A stretch of DNA of 64,000 nt from CAZHOV01 sp964534315 (GTDB lineage Bacteria > Bacteroidota > Bacteroidia > Chitinophagales > Saprospiraceae): contig CAZHOV010000006.1 in the NCBI GenBank assembly GCA_964534315.1, positions 1 to 64,000 of the forward strand. Reading direction: 5' to 3'. Of the stretch, positions 36,503 to 44,999 are shown in pieces; within the stretch, counting starts at the first letter, position 1, and the number at the start of each line of letters is the position of its first letter. Under the pieces are notes generated by a model. That model was not told the origin of the DNA. It worked only from the letters and a program-made list of their open reading frames with translations, and searched no databases. The translations under genes and the position numbers were made by a program.

Positions 36503-38026
36503 TCATCCGATCACTTCCGCTATGGCATTAAAGGCTTGCCCCAGATAGTTAATTAGATCGCTGGCTATGAGCGATTCTTCGCTTTGTATGTCTTGTATAG
36601 CCAGATCTCCGGCTAGCCCATGAAGGTAAACGCCAAGTATGGCGGTATCTAGTGGAGAATACCCCTGGGCCAATAATCCGGTAAGGATCCCGGTTAACAC
36701 GTCTCCGCTTCCTGCTGATGCCATCCCGGGGTTTCCTGATGAATTAAAATAACACGTTCCTTTAGGAGTAGCAATGGCCGTGTGGGCACCTTTTAATATG
36801 ATAAATACCTGATGTTCTCTAGATTTCGCTATTTGGACCTCATTTCGTTCGAAGTCATTGGTTTGATTGCCAAATAAGCGTTTAAATTCTCCCGAATGCG
36901 GCGTAAGGATACTATCCGGGGGAACGATCTCCCACAAATCGGGGTGTTGGGCAATGATATTCAGAGCATCAGCGTCCAATACAATCGGATTTTTCCGTTG
37001 TTGGAGCATTGCCTTAAAAGCGTCTTTCGTTTTTTCACTGGTTCCTATCCCGCAACCGATCCCTAGGGTGTCAAACTTGTCCGGCTCCTCCTTTAGGCTC
37101 ATGGTCAGTTGTTGATGGTTCGGATCCGTATAAACCATGACTTCCGGCAGCGCTGTTTGGAAAATAGCATAACCACAAGCCGGAATCAAGGCACTGACAA
37201 GGCCAGCTCCTGCTCTAAGGCAGGCTTTGGCCGCTAGTATACCAGCCCCTATCTTTCCATAACTCCCCACAACCATGAGCGCGTGGCCATGCGTGCCTTT
37301 ATGGGCGTATTTAGATCTGCGCTTTCTGATGGTTTGAATAATGGAGGCAGAAACAAAAAAATAATTTGTGGGAGCGTCATGGATAAAATGAGGGTGTAAT
37401 CCGATCGGTTTGGTTTCCCAATGTCCGATTCTTAAGGCATTTTCGGGATACAAAAAGGCCAGCTTTGGCAACTCAAAACTAAGGGTGGCATGTGCTCTTA
37501 TAGATGCTCCTGTAGTGGGTCGATTGGCAAAAACTCCCGAGGGAATATCTATGGAGATGATAGGGGCGTAGTTGTTATTGAGGTGCTCCAGAAGAGCAGC
37601 CCAGTATCCCTCTACCGGTCGATTTAAGCCAGACCCAAATATGGCGTCAATCAGCAAGGGCTGGTTCATTACAGAGGGAAAGGGACTGTCTTTTTTTATT
37701 TTGGTAATGGATAGGGTGGAAATGGCTTCTAACCGTTCATAATTCACCTTGAAATCATCAGAAACACCTTTTCCTATTTGGCAAATGAAAACCTGTACAT
37801 CATAGCTTTTTTGGTAAAGCATTCTTGCCACGGCTAATCCGTCGCCCCCGTTATTCCCGGGGCCGCAATAGATATGAATAGAGCGGTTCTTCTTGTAATA
37901 CCGCTCTATAAACCAGTTGGTGAAAGCGCTTGCTGCCCGCTCCATCAGATCAATAGAAGCAATAGGTTCATTCTTGATTGTATATTGATCCAATTGATGA
38001 ATTTGGTCTACAGAAAGGATCTTCAT
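36503..38026 (-). CDS. nnr: Bifunctional NAD(P)H-hydrate epimerase / ADP-dependent dehydratase
   Basis: A 507-residue repair enzyme for damaged NAD(P)HX. Start at ATG 38026 (MKILSVDQIHQLDQYT); the longer reading is not supported. The N-terminal YjeF_N epimerase domain (about 1-210) has CGPGNNGGDGLAVARML; the C-terminal YjeF_C kinase-like dehydratase (about 225-505) has GSYGKIGAGILAAKA, LDADALNI, LTPHSGEFKRL and GSGDVLTGILTGLL. The C-terminal stop lies 3 bp from the repeat block. Divergent from the CoA-transferase gene. Confidence 0.95.
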   Translation of the reverse strand: MKILSVDQIHQLDQYTIKNEPIASIDLMERAASAFTNWFIERYYKKNRSIHIYCGPGNNGGDGLAVARMLYQKSYDVQVFICQIGKGVSDDFKVNYERLEAISTLSITKIKKDSPFPSVMNQPLLIDAIFGSGLNRPVEGYWAALLEHLNNNYAPIISIDIPSGVFANRPTTGASIRAHATLSFELPKLAFLYPENALRIGHWETKPIGLHPHFIHDAPTNYFFVSASIIQTIRKRRSKYAHKGTHGHALMVVGSYGKIGAGILAAKACLRAGAGLVSALIPACGYAIFQTALPEVMVYTDPNHQQLTMSLKEEPDKFDTLGIGCGIGTSEKTKDAFKAMLQQRKNPIVLDADALNIIAQHPDLWEIVPPDSILTPHSGEFKRLFGNQTNDFERNEVQIAKSREHQVFIILKGAHTAIATPKGTCYFNSSGNPGMASAGSGDVLTGILTGLLAQGYSPLDTAILGVYLHGLAGDLAIQDIQSEESLIASDLINYLGQAFNAIAEVIG

Positions 38027-38098
38027 CGCATTAAGGCTTGTTTTATTCAAATGGAAAGTTATATTAACCAATATTGATGCGATTTGCAAGAAAATGAG

Positions 38099-38162
38099 CG
38101 GCATAATTTTTGATAGGTGTGGCACATCTATAGGTGTGCCACACCTATCAAAAATTATGCCG
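38099..38162. repeat. 28-bp perfect inverted repeat
   Basis: Arms 38099-38126 and 38135-38162 are exact reverse complements, separated by 8 nt. The right part contains the 20-nt sequence at 38128-38147 that recurs at 58680-58699. It lies between the divergent nnr and CoA-transferase genes, so it is not a simple terminator. Confidence 0.9.
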
Positions 38163-38220
38163 TAAAATTTACCATTCGATTTCCTATTTCTCTGGCTAAA
38201 TAGTACATTTAACAAAAAAA

Positions 38221-39309
38221 ATGAACTCCTTTTTCGCTGACCTTAAAATTGTCGAACTTTCAAATGTGTTGGCCGGGCCAGCCGTAGGCATGTTCTTTGC
38301 CGAATTGGGAGCCAAGGTCATCAAAATTGAAAACAAAAACACGGGAGGAGATATTACCCGCCAATGGAAATTAGCAGGCGAAGATCCCAATGCTGATTTC
38401 TCGGCTTACTACTGTAGTGTTAACTGGCACAAGGAGACCTGGTTAGTGGATATGTTCGACCCTGATGATCATGCAAAAGTACTGGATGCTATCCGAACGG
38501 CCGATATTGTAGTCAGCAATTATAAACCTGCTTCAGCTGAAAAAATGAGGATGGATTATGCTTATCTGTCTTCTATCAATCCCCGTCTGATCTTTGCTCA
38601 GTTATACAGTTTTGGAAAAGACGATCCTATACCGGCCTTTGATGTCGTACTCCAGGCCGAAGCAGGGTTTCTGTATATGACCGGAGAGCAGGGTAGGGGA
38701 CCTGTTAAGATGCCGGTAGCGCTGATAGATCTCATCACCGGGCATCAACTAAAAGAAGGGGTACTAATGGCTTTGCTGCACAGAGAACGAACGGGCGAAG
38801 GTAGCCTCATCGAAGTATCCCTCCTGGAATCGGCCTTGTCTTCTCTGGCCAATCAGGCAACCAACTGGCTGATGGGAGGATTTATCCCTCAACGGATAGG
38901 GGCCCAACATCCAAATATAGCTCCTTATGGTGATTATTTTTCAACAAAAGATGATAAGTTACTAGTGCTTGCAGTCGGTACGGAAAACCAATTTCAAAAA
39001 CTGTGCACTATCCTTGATTTGAAAGAATTGATCCATGATGAACGCTTTGCTTTAAACAAATCTAGGGTAAACCACCGCTCTGAGTTAAATGCGTTGTTAC
39101 AAAATAAAATCAAAAATTACAACCGGGAAGATTTGCTGCAAATTTTGCATCAAAAAGGCGTTCCTTCAGGGAGTATCCGGAATATGAAAGAAGTTTTTGA
39201 GCTTCCTGTCGCCGCCAACATGGTCCTTAAAGAAAAAATGAAGAACGGACAGGAGAGTAAACGGGTGAAAACAGTGGCTTTTCAGTGGACGCCAAATAAG
39301 CAGAAGTGA
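38221..39309 (+). CDS. Family III CoA-transferase (CaiB/BaiF)
   Basis: A 362-residue enzyme that moves CoA between carboxylic acids. The N-terminus LKIVELSNVLAGPAVGMFFAELGAK is typical, and the catalytic aspartate is D170 in VALIDLITG, matching the FRC and CaiB position. The second domain has SLLESALSSLANQ and HPNIAPYGDYFSTKD. It may act on a carnitine-, oxalate- or alpha-methylacyl-like substrate; the sequence does not decide it. Starts 59 bp from the palindrome and is isolated on its strand. Confidence 0.9.
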   Translation: MNSFFADLKIVELSNVLAGPAVGMFFAELGAKVIKIENKNTGGDITRQWKLAGEDPNADFSAYYCSVNWHKETWLVDMFDPDDHAKVLDAIRTADIVVSNYKPASAEKMRMDYAYLSSINPRLIFAQLYSFGKDDPIPAFDVVLQAEAGFLYMTGEQGRGPVKMPVALIDLITGHQLKEGVLMALLHRERTGEGSLIEVSLLESALSSLANQATNWLMGGFIPQRIGAQHPNIAPYGDYFSTKDDKLLVLAVGTENQFQKLCTILDLKELIHDERFALNKSRVNHRSELNALLQNKIKNYNREDLLQILHQKGVPSGSIRNMKEVFELPVAANMVLKEKMKNGQESKRVKTVAFQWTPNKQK

Positions 39310-39391
39310 TAAGTCTATTACTTATTCTTTCTATCGCTTACTTTGCCATTCATACGGTTTTGTTTACCTTTAATGTAAAGAAAATTTTTAT

Positions 39392-42300
39392 ATGTCAGTT
39401 GCCTTTCGAAATATTGTACTTTCGATCTGTTTCGTAGTTTTCGGACAGCATTTGCTGCTGGCCACTCATATTGTTGGTGGAGAATTAAACTATAATTGCC
39501 TCGGTAACGATATGTATGAAATTACGCTGACCGTCTACCGCGATTGTGAAAATGGCAATCCCCAAGCCTATTTTGATGATCCTGCCTATATCGGGATTTT
39601 TAGTGAAGTTAAGGGCGAATTAACTTTGACTGGAGAATTGGAGATGCCCTGGTTAGGTGTTGACGATACACTTGCACCTATTCTAAGTAGCGAGTGTTTT
39701 GTTGTACCTCCCAATGTTTGCGTCCATCGTACTTTTTATATCGACACCCTTGAGTTGCCTACCATTCCTGGTGGTTATACGCTGCGGTATCAGCGTTGCT
39801 GTAGAAATCAAACCATTGTCAATATTGTTGATCCGCTGGCTACCGGCGCTACCTTTAGCGTGGTCATCTCCGAAGAAGCTATGCAGGTCTGTAATAGTAA
39901 TCCCAAATTTGTGAACTGGCCGCCCATTTATATCTGTGTCAATGAACCTATTAATTTTGACCATTCAGCCACCGATGTAGATGGAGACTCTATCGTCTAT
40001 AAACTCTGTACACCCAATGACGGAGCTACGGATGTTGTTCCTTACCCTGTTCCTACCCTGCAAACTGATCCCGCACCTGTTGTCTGGGTTGATCCTCCTT
40101 ATAATGAGAGCAATATGCTAGGGGGGGATCCTTTAACGATTAATCCCCAAACAGGATTATTGACTGGAACTCCAAACACCGTGGGGCAATTTGTGGTAGG
40201 AGTCTGTATGGAAGAATACCGTAATGGGGTACTCTTATCCACCACCAGGCGCGATTTTCAGTACAATATTGGAATATGTGGAGAAACTACCGCCGCTTTT
40301 TTTGCTCCCGAACTCCAATGCGGGGATTTAACAGTAGACTTTGAAAACCAAAGTGATAATGCGGAAAACTATCTTTGGTATTTTGATGTTCCCGATAATC
40401 TTGGGGCAACCTCCATGGAAGAGAATCCTTCATTCACCTACTCAGATACAGGCACCTACGAGGTAATGTTGATCATCGAACCCGGAGGGATTTGTGCCGA
40501 TACTTCAGTTCAGGAAGTAACCCTTGAGTTAGCATCTATTAGTCCGGCTTTGAGCTATGAGTTTGTTGAATGTTCCGACAGTATGGTTATTGAGATAACG
40601 GACATGTCTACAGACTCTATCTCAACCTTGACCAGCTGGGAATGGGAACTAAGACTGGGAAATGCACTTATCGATACCTCTAATGATCAGAATCCTTCTT
40701 TTACTGTTTATAACTCCGGAGTTTATATTTTGGAATTACTGGTGACCGCTGAAAATGGATGTACGGAAACCTTTTTTTCCGCCATACCCGTCGAACTGAT
40801 CGAAGATATTGCACTGATTGCTGATTCCACGCTGATTTGTCCCGGTGACTCTATTCCGCTGAATCTCAATCCCAATCCTATTTACAACTATGAATGGTCG
40901 CCTGATTCAAGTCTTAGCGATAATACACTCCCAAATCCGATCGGGTTTCCTGATACTACTACCACCTACTCCGTTACCGTTTTTGATCAGGACAATTTCT
41001 GTCAGCGATCTTTTGATGTAACCATTATCGTTCCTGAAGCTGTGATCGCTCAGGCTCCTCCTGATGATACGATTTGTGAACCCGCTTTCCAACTTTCAGC
41101 ATTCACGAATACGGGCGTTTCCTATTTCTGGGCCAATGACAATGCCTTTGATGATATTTTCGATACCATCCCCAATCCAATAGTAACCCCAATTGGGGAA
41201 GTGACCTATTACCTACTGGTGCGCGATTCCTTTGGTTGTCCGGCATTTGATAGCGTTACCATTACCGGGAATGGGGTCAATAGTATTGTTCAGCCTCCCC
41301 AAATCGTGTGTCCGGGAGACACTGTTGAATTGGGGGTGTTACTTCTGGACCCAACAGATACGGTTTCATTTAACTGGTCGCCTAATAATCTGCTACTCAC
41401 TTCTGACACCTTACCAAACCCTTTGGTGGCAATTGACTCAGCAGGGACCTTCCCGTTTTCTGTTGATTTGGTTAATCAATATGGTTGTACGCGAACAGAT
41501 AGTGCCTATATCGCCGTTATCGACACTGCACCTCAACTGGATTTTTTATTTTATCAGCAATGCAGTGGCTTTGCCGTTCAATTTGAAAATACAAGCATCA
41601 ATGCACCTTATGTGGTTTGGGATTTTGGAGATACAACAACTCTAAATGATACCTCTTCCATGACCAATCCTTTTTATATTTATCCGGATACAGGTACTTA
41701 TATTGTTTCGGTTACGGTTGATGCGGATATTGAATGTAAAGATACCCTTTACAAGGCTATACAAGTTGTTGAACCCCAGATAACAGTAGGTTTTGATTGG
41801 AGTTTTGAGTCTTGTGCAGATACTGCATTGATCCAGTTTGAAGATCTTTCAGTCAATAACCAAAGTACAGTTATTGATTGGTTGTGGTATTTTAGCAATG
41901 GAGATACGTTGACCGATCAAAATCCACTTATTCAGCTTGAAGAGGACCAGGTATTGTCTGCAACACTCATTATCAGTTCGGATGATGGTTGTGTTGATAC
42001 GCTGACTTCAACTATCCCTGTAACCTTAATTGAAGCGGATGTTCCGGATTCTATTACCATATGTCCTAATTCGCCTGTTTTGTTGGATTTTGACTTAAAC
42101 GAAACGTATACTTATCAATGGTCGCCTGACATAGGGCTTGACGTTACTAACATAGCCGCACCTACAACGACCCTTGACTCAACACAGACTTATTTGGTAG
42201 AAATCACCAATATTAACGGTTTGGATACCTGTTCACTTGCCAAAGAGATTACCGTCATGGTACAACCTGTTCTGGAATATAGCCTTTCGGAAGATGTCAT

Positions 42301-43276
42301 TATTTGTACTGATTCAAGTCTGGCGATTTGGGTAGCTGCAACCGATACTGCAGCTTTTATCTGGTCAACCTTTCCGGATTTAAGTAACCCGTTGACCGAA
42401 GAAGACACCCTTGAGGTAGCTGCCACGATTTCCGAAATCTATTATGTAGGTATTTCAGATACGTTTGGCTGCCGGTATTTGGATAGCGTAACAATTGATC
42501 GAGCAAGCGTTGACGGAGAATTGACGGGCGATTTGAAAGTTTGCGAATTTGATACTGCTCAATTGGTAGCCTTGTTTGATTTTTCTGATTCTTTGGATCT
42601 GTTCTGGAGCCCTTCAGAAGCGATTATAGAAGGACAGGGAACAGATACAGTACTAGTGGACCCTCTAATTGCTACTGAATACCTGGTAGAAGCCAGTAAT
42701 TCTGTTGGTTGTAGGGTTATTAAAACGGTTGAGGTGGAATTAAATACTGTGCTTCCGGATTTAATGGTAACAGCATCTCCAGATACAATTTTTGCTGGTG
42801 ATTCGACCCAGTTGGAAGCTACGTTTAATTCGAACTATACCTATTTCTGGCTACCCGAAGCGGAACTCAGCGATCCACTGGTTTCAGATCCGGTCGCTTT
42901 TCCGGTAGAGAATACGATTTTTACCGTTGAAGTCAGAGATAGCCAGGGATGCACCAACTTTGGGGAAATACCTGTAGTTGTATTGAATCCTATATGTGAG
43001 GAACCGTATGTATTTTTACCAAATGCATTTACCCCAAATGGTGACGGGAATAACGATTTCCTCCGGGTTTACGGAAATAATATAGATGAGGTCCATCTGA
43101 TCATTTATAACCGTTGGGGGAATAAGGTATTTGAAACCTTTTCAAAAGAACAAGGTTGGGATGGATCATACAAAGGTAAAGAACTAAGCAGTGATGTTTT
43201 TGCTTATTATCTGGAAGTTAGATGTTTTAACGGAGAAATATTGAGGAAAAAAGGAAATATCTCCTTATTGAAGTAA
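39392..43276 (+). CDS. Giant secreted protein with PKD-like repeats and type B T9SS sorting domain
   Basis: A 1294-residue exported protein: signal peptide, an N-terminal domain with HIVGGELNYNCLGNDMYEIT, then many Cys-rich PKD/Ig-like repeats (FTYSDTGTYEVMLII, YIYPDTGTYIVSVTV) and a gliding-motility-associated C-terminal domain (about 1205-1294: FLPNAFTPNGDGNNDFL, YNRWGNKVFE, DVFAYYLEV, KGNISLLK). This tail targets cargo to the type IX secretion system, so surface attachment or secretion is expected. Adhesion is a plausible but unproved role. Followed closely by pyrR. Confidence 0.92.
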   Translation: MSVAFRNIVLSICFVVFGQHLLLATHIVGGELNYNCLGNDMYEITLTVYRDCENGNPQAYFDDPAYIGIFSEVKGELTLTGELEMPWLGVDDTLAPILSSECFVVPPNVCVHRTFYIDTLELPTIPGGYTLRYQRCCRNQTIVNIVDPLATGATFSVVISEEAMQVCNSNPKFVNWPPIYICVNEPINFDHSATDVDGDSIVYKLCTPNDGATDVVPYPVPTLQTDPAPVVWVDPPYNESNMLGGDPLTINPQTGLLTGTPNTVGQFVVGVCMEEYRNGVLLSTTRRDFQYNIGICGETTAAFFAPELQCGDLTVDFENQSDNAENYLWYFDVPDNLGATSMEENPSFTYSDTGTYEVMLIIEPGGICADTSVQEVTLELASISPALSYEFVECSDSMVIEITDMSTDSISTLTSWEWELRLGNALIDTSNDQNPSFTVYNSGVYILELLVTAENGCTETFFSAIPVELIEDIALIADSTLICPGDSIPLNLNPNPIYNYEWSPDSSLSDNTLPNPIGFPDTTTTYSVTVFDQDNFCQRSFDVTIIVPEAVIAQAPPDDTICEPAFQLSAFTNTGVSYFWANDNAFDDIFDTIPNPIVTPIGEVTYYLLVRDSFGCPAFDSVTITGNGVNSIVQPPQIVCPGDTVELGVLLLDPTDTVSFNWSPNNLLLTSDTLPNPLVAIDSAGTFPFSVDLVNQYGCTRTDSAYIAVIDTAPQLDFLFYQQCSGFAVQFENTSINAPYVVWDFGDTTTLNDTSSMTNPFYIYPDTGTYIVSVTVDADIECKDTLYKAIQVVEPQITVGFDWSFESCADTALIQFEDLSVNNQSTVIDWLWYFSNGDTLTDQNPLIQLEEDQVLSATLIISSDDGCVDTLTSTIPVTLIEADVPDSITICPNSPVLLDFDLNETYTYQWSPDIGLDVTNIAAPTTTLDSTQTYLVEITNINGLDTCSLAKEITVMVQPVLEYSLSEDVIICTDSSLAIWVAATDTAAFIWSTFPDLSNPLTEEDTLEVAATISEIYYVGISDTFGCRYLDSVTIDRASVDGELTGDLKVCEFDTAQLVALFDFSDSLDLFWSPSEAIIEGQGTDTVLVDPLIATEYLVEASNSVGCRVIKTVEVELNTVLPDLMVTASPDTIFAGDSTQLEATFNSNYTYFWLPEAELSDPLVSDPVAFPVENTIFTVEVRDSQGCTNFGEIPVVVLNPICEEPYVFLPNAFTPNGDGNNDFLRVYGNNIDEVHLIIYNRWGNKVFETFSKEQGWDGSYKGKELSSDVFAYYLEVRCFNGEILRKKGNISLLK

Positions 43277-43304
43277 AAAAAGTTCATTTTGAGAATAATT
43301 TTAG

Positions 43305-43334
43305 TTGTGAATAGAATTAAGTCAATTATATTTG
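43305..43334 (+). promoter_or_regulatory. Candidate promoter of pyrR-pyrB, very close to the start
   Basis: TTG (43305-43307), 19-nt spacer, TATATTTG (43327-43334). The -7 ends only 9 nt before the pyrR ATG at 43344, which would make the transcript almost leaderless. Confidence 0.45.
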
Positions 43335-43343
43335 CTATTTGTC

Positions 43344-43913
43344 ATGGTTAAAGGACGCGTATTATTGAATCAGGAACCTTTTGGATTGGCTATTGACCGG
43401 TTGTGTCAGCAGCTGATAGAGCAGCATGGAGATTTTGAGGACACTTATTTCGTCGGGATTCAGCAAGGGGGCACACAGCTAACAAAAAGGCTTGTTGAAA
43501 AGTTAAAGATTATTACGGGATTGTCTGATATAACTTATGGCTTGTTGGATATCACCTTTTATCGGGACGATTTTAGGACCAGAGCAAAACCATTGATCGC
43601 TAGTGAAACTACCATCGACTTTCAGGTTGAAAATAAAACCGTTATTTTAATTGATGACGTGCTTTATACCGGACGCACTATACAGGCATCGCTGACAGCG
43701 ATACAGCATTATGGCCGGCCTAAAAAGGTAGAATTATTGGCTATGGTTGACCGTAGGTTCAACAGACATTTGCCGATTCAGCCAGACTATTTCGGGATAA
43801 CTGTCGATGCGGTAGATGAGGCCTATGTAAAAGTTGAGTGGTTGGAAAAAGACGAAGTGGATCGTATCCTTATTTTTCCCAATAAAGAATCGAAACAAAC
43901 CGTTGAAATGTAG
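43344..43913 (+). CDS. pyrR: Bifunctional pyr operon regulator / uracil phosphoribosyltransferase
   Basis: A 189-residue PRTase-fold protein (start ATG 43344, MVKGRVLLNQEP). The PRPP-binding motif VILIDDVLYTGRTIQA is clear, along with FVGIQQGGTQL and DITFYRDDFRTR. In many bacteria PyrR attenuates pyr genes by binding an RNA loop; I see no classic attenuator here. It is the first gene of a pyrR-pyrB operon, 40 bp before pyrB. Confidence 0.93.
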   Translation: MVKGRVLLNQEPFGLAIDRLCQQLIEQHGDFEDTYFVGIQQGGTQLTKRLVEKLKIITGLSDITYGLLDITFYRDDFRTRAKPLIASETTIDFQVENKTVILIDDVLYTGRTIQASLTAIQHYGRPKKVELLAMVDRRFNRHLPIQPDYFGITVDAVDEAYVKVEWLEKDEVDRILIFPNKESKQTVEM

Positions 43914-43953
43914 TGAAAAAGAAAATCTACTAAATTATATCACAACGAATTAA

Positions 43954-44883
43954 ATGACTTCTGCGCAGCTTAGCACCAAGCATTTATTGGGAATTAAAGA
44001 TTTATCGGAAGGAGATATCCGGCTGATTTTTGATACCGCTGATAATTTTAAAGAAGTGTTGGGCCGGCCTATTAAAAAAGTACCGTCCCTGAGAGACGTT
44101 ACCATTGCCAATCTATTCTTTGAAAATTCTACCCGTACCCGAATCTCTTTTGAACTAGCAGAAAAAAGACTTTCTGCCGATGTCGTAAATTTTTCAGCCT
44201 CTTCTTCTTCTGTAAAAAAAGGAGAAACCCTGCTAGATACCGTCAATAACATCCTTTCCATGAAAGTAGATATGGTGGTGATGCGGCATCCTGCCCAAGG
44301 TGCTCCGGCTTATTTGGCCGATAAAATTGACGCTATTATAGTCAATGCAGGAGACGGAACGCACGAACACCCGACTCAAGCGTTACTTGACGCCTATTCT
44401 CTCAAACTACGCTTTGGCTCGCTCAGTGATCTTAAAGTTGCTATTATTGGCGATATCATGCATTCACGCGTAGCTCTTAGTAATGTATTTTGTTTGAAAA
44501 AGCTGGGGGCAAGTGTAACTGTTTGCGGTCCTCCTACACTGATTCCTCCCTTTATCCAGAATATGGGAGTCCATGTCTCCTACAATTTACACGAAACACT
44601 CGATTGGTGCGATGTGGCCAATGTACTCAGGATTCAACTAGAGCGCCAGAATATCAAATACGTGCCTTCTCTAAGAGAATATTCACTCTACTATGGTATT
44701 AATCAAGATCTATTGAAAAAATTTGATAAGGAGATCGTTATCATGCATCCCGGGCCGATCAATAGAGGGGTGGAAATTACCAGCCAGGTAGCTGATTCCA
44801 AACACTCGATCATACTCCAACAAGTCGAAAATGGAGTGGCAATCCGGATGGCCGTACTGTTTTTATTAGCTGCAAAAAGATAA
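43954..44883 (+). CDS. pyrB: Aspartate carbamoyltransferase catalytic subunit
   Basis: A 309-residue enzyme making carbamoyl aspartate. The carbamoyl-phosphate motif STRTR is at 59-63 in FENSTRTRISFELA, followed by SSSVKKGETLLDT (K89) and the HPAQGAP segment; the aspartate-site IMHPGPINRGVEI is present. Size fits class B or C. No regulatory pyrI lies next to it; the catalytically dead dihydroorotase homologue at 12136 may be a structural partner (inference). In operon with pyrR. Confidence 0.96.
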   Translation: MTSAQLSTKHLLGIKDLSEGDIRLIFDTADNFKEVLGRPIKKVPSLRDVTIANLFFENSTRTRISFELAEKRLSADVVNFSASSSSVKKGETLLDTVNNILSMKVDMVVMRHPAQGAPAYLADKIDAIIVNAGDGTHEHPTQALLDAYSLKLRFGSLSDLKVAIIGDIMHSRVALSNVFCLKKLGASVTVCGPPTLIPPFIQNMGVHVSYNLHETLDWCDVANVLRIQLERQNIKYVPSLREYSLYYGINQDLLKKFDKEIVIMHPGPINRGVEITSQVADSKHSIILQQVENGVAIRMAVLFLLAAKR

Positions 44884-44999
44884 TAATTAGTCAACAACTA
44901 TTTAAAGATATTTTTTTGGCTTTACTACAATTAAATAAAAAAGTATATTCTCCTTCATCGCGTTTTTTCGTTATATTGTGAAACAAAATATTTAATATA

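Noticed and set aside
38221..39309. Loss of the catalytic aspartate in the CoA-transferase, from SLLESA where SLLDAA might be expected
   Set aside because: In FRC and CaiB the catalytic aspartate lies earlier, in a D-S/L-x-x-G segment; here D170 in VALIDLITG fills that position.
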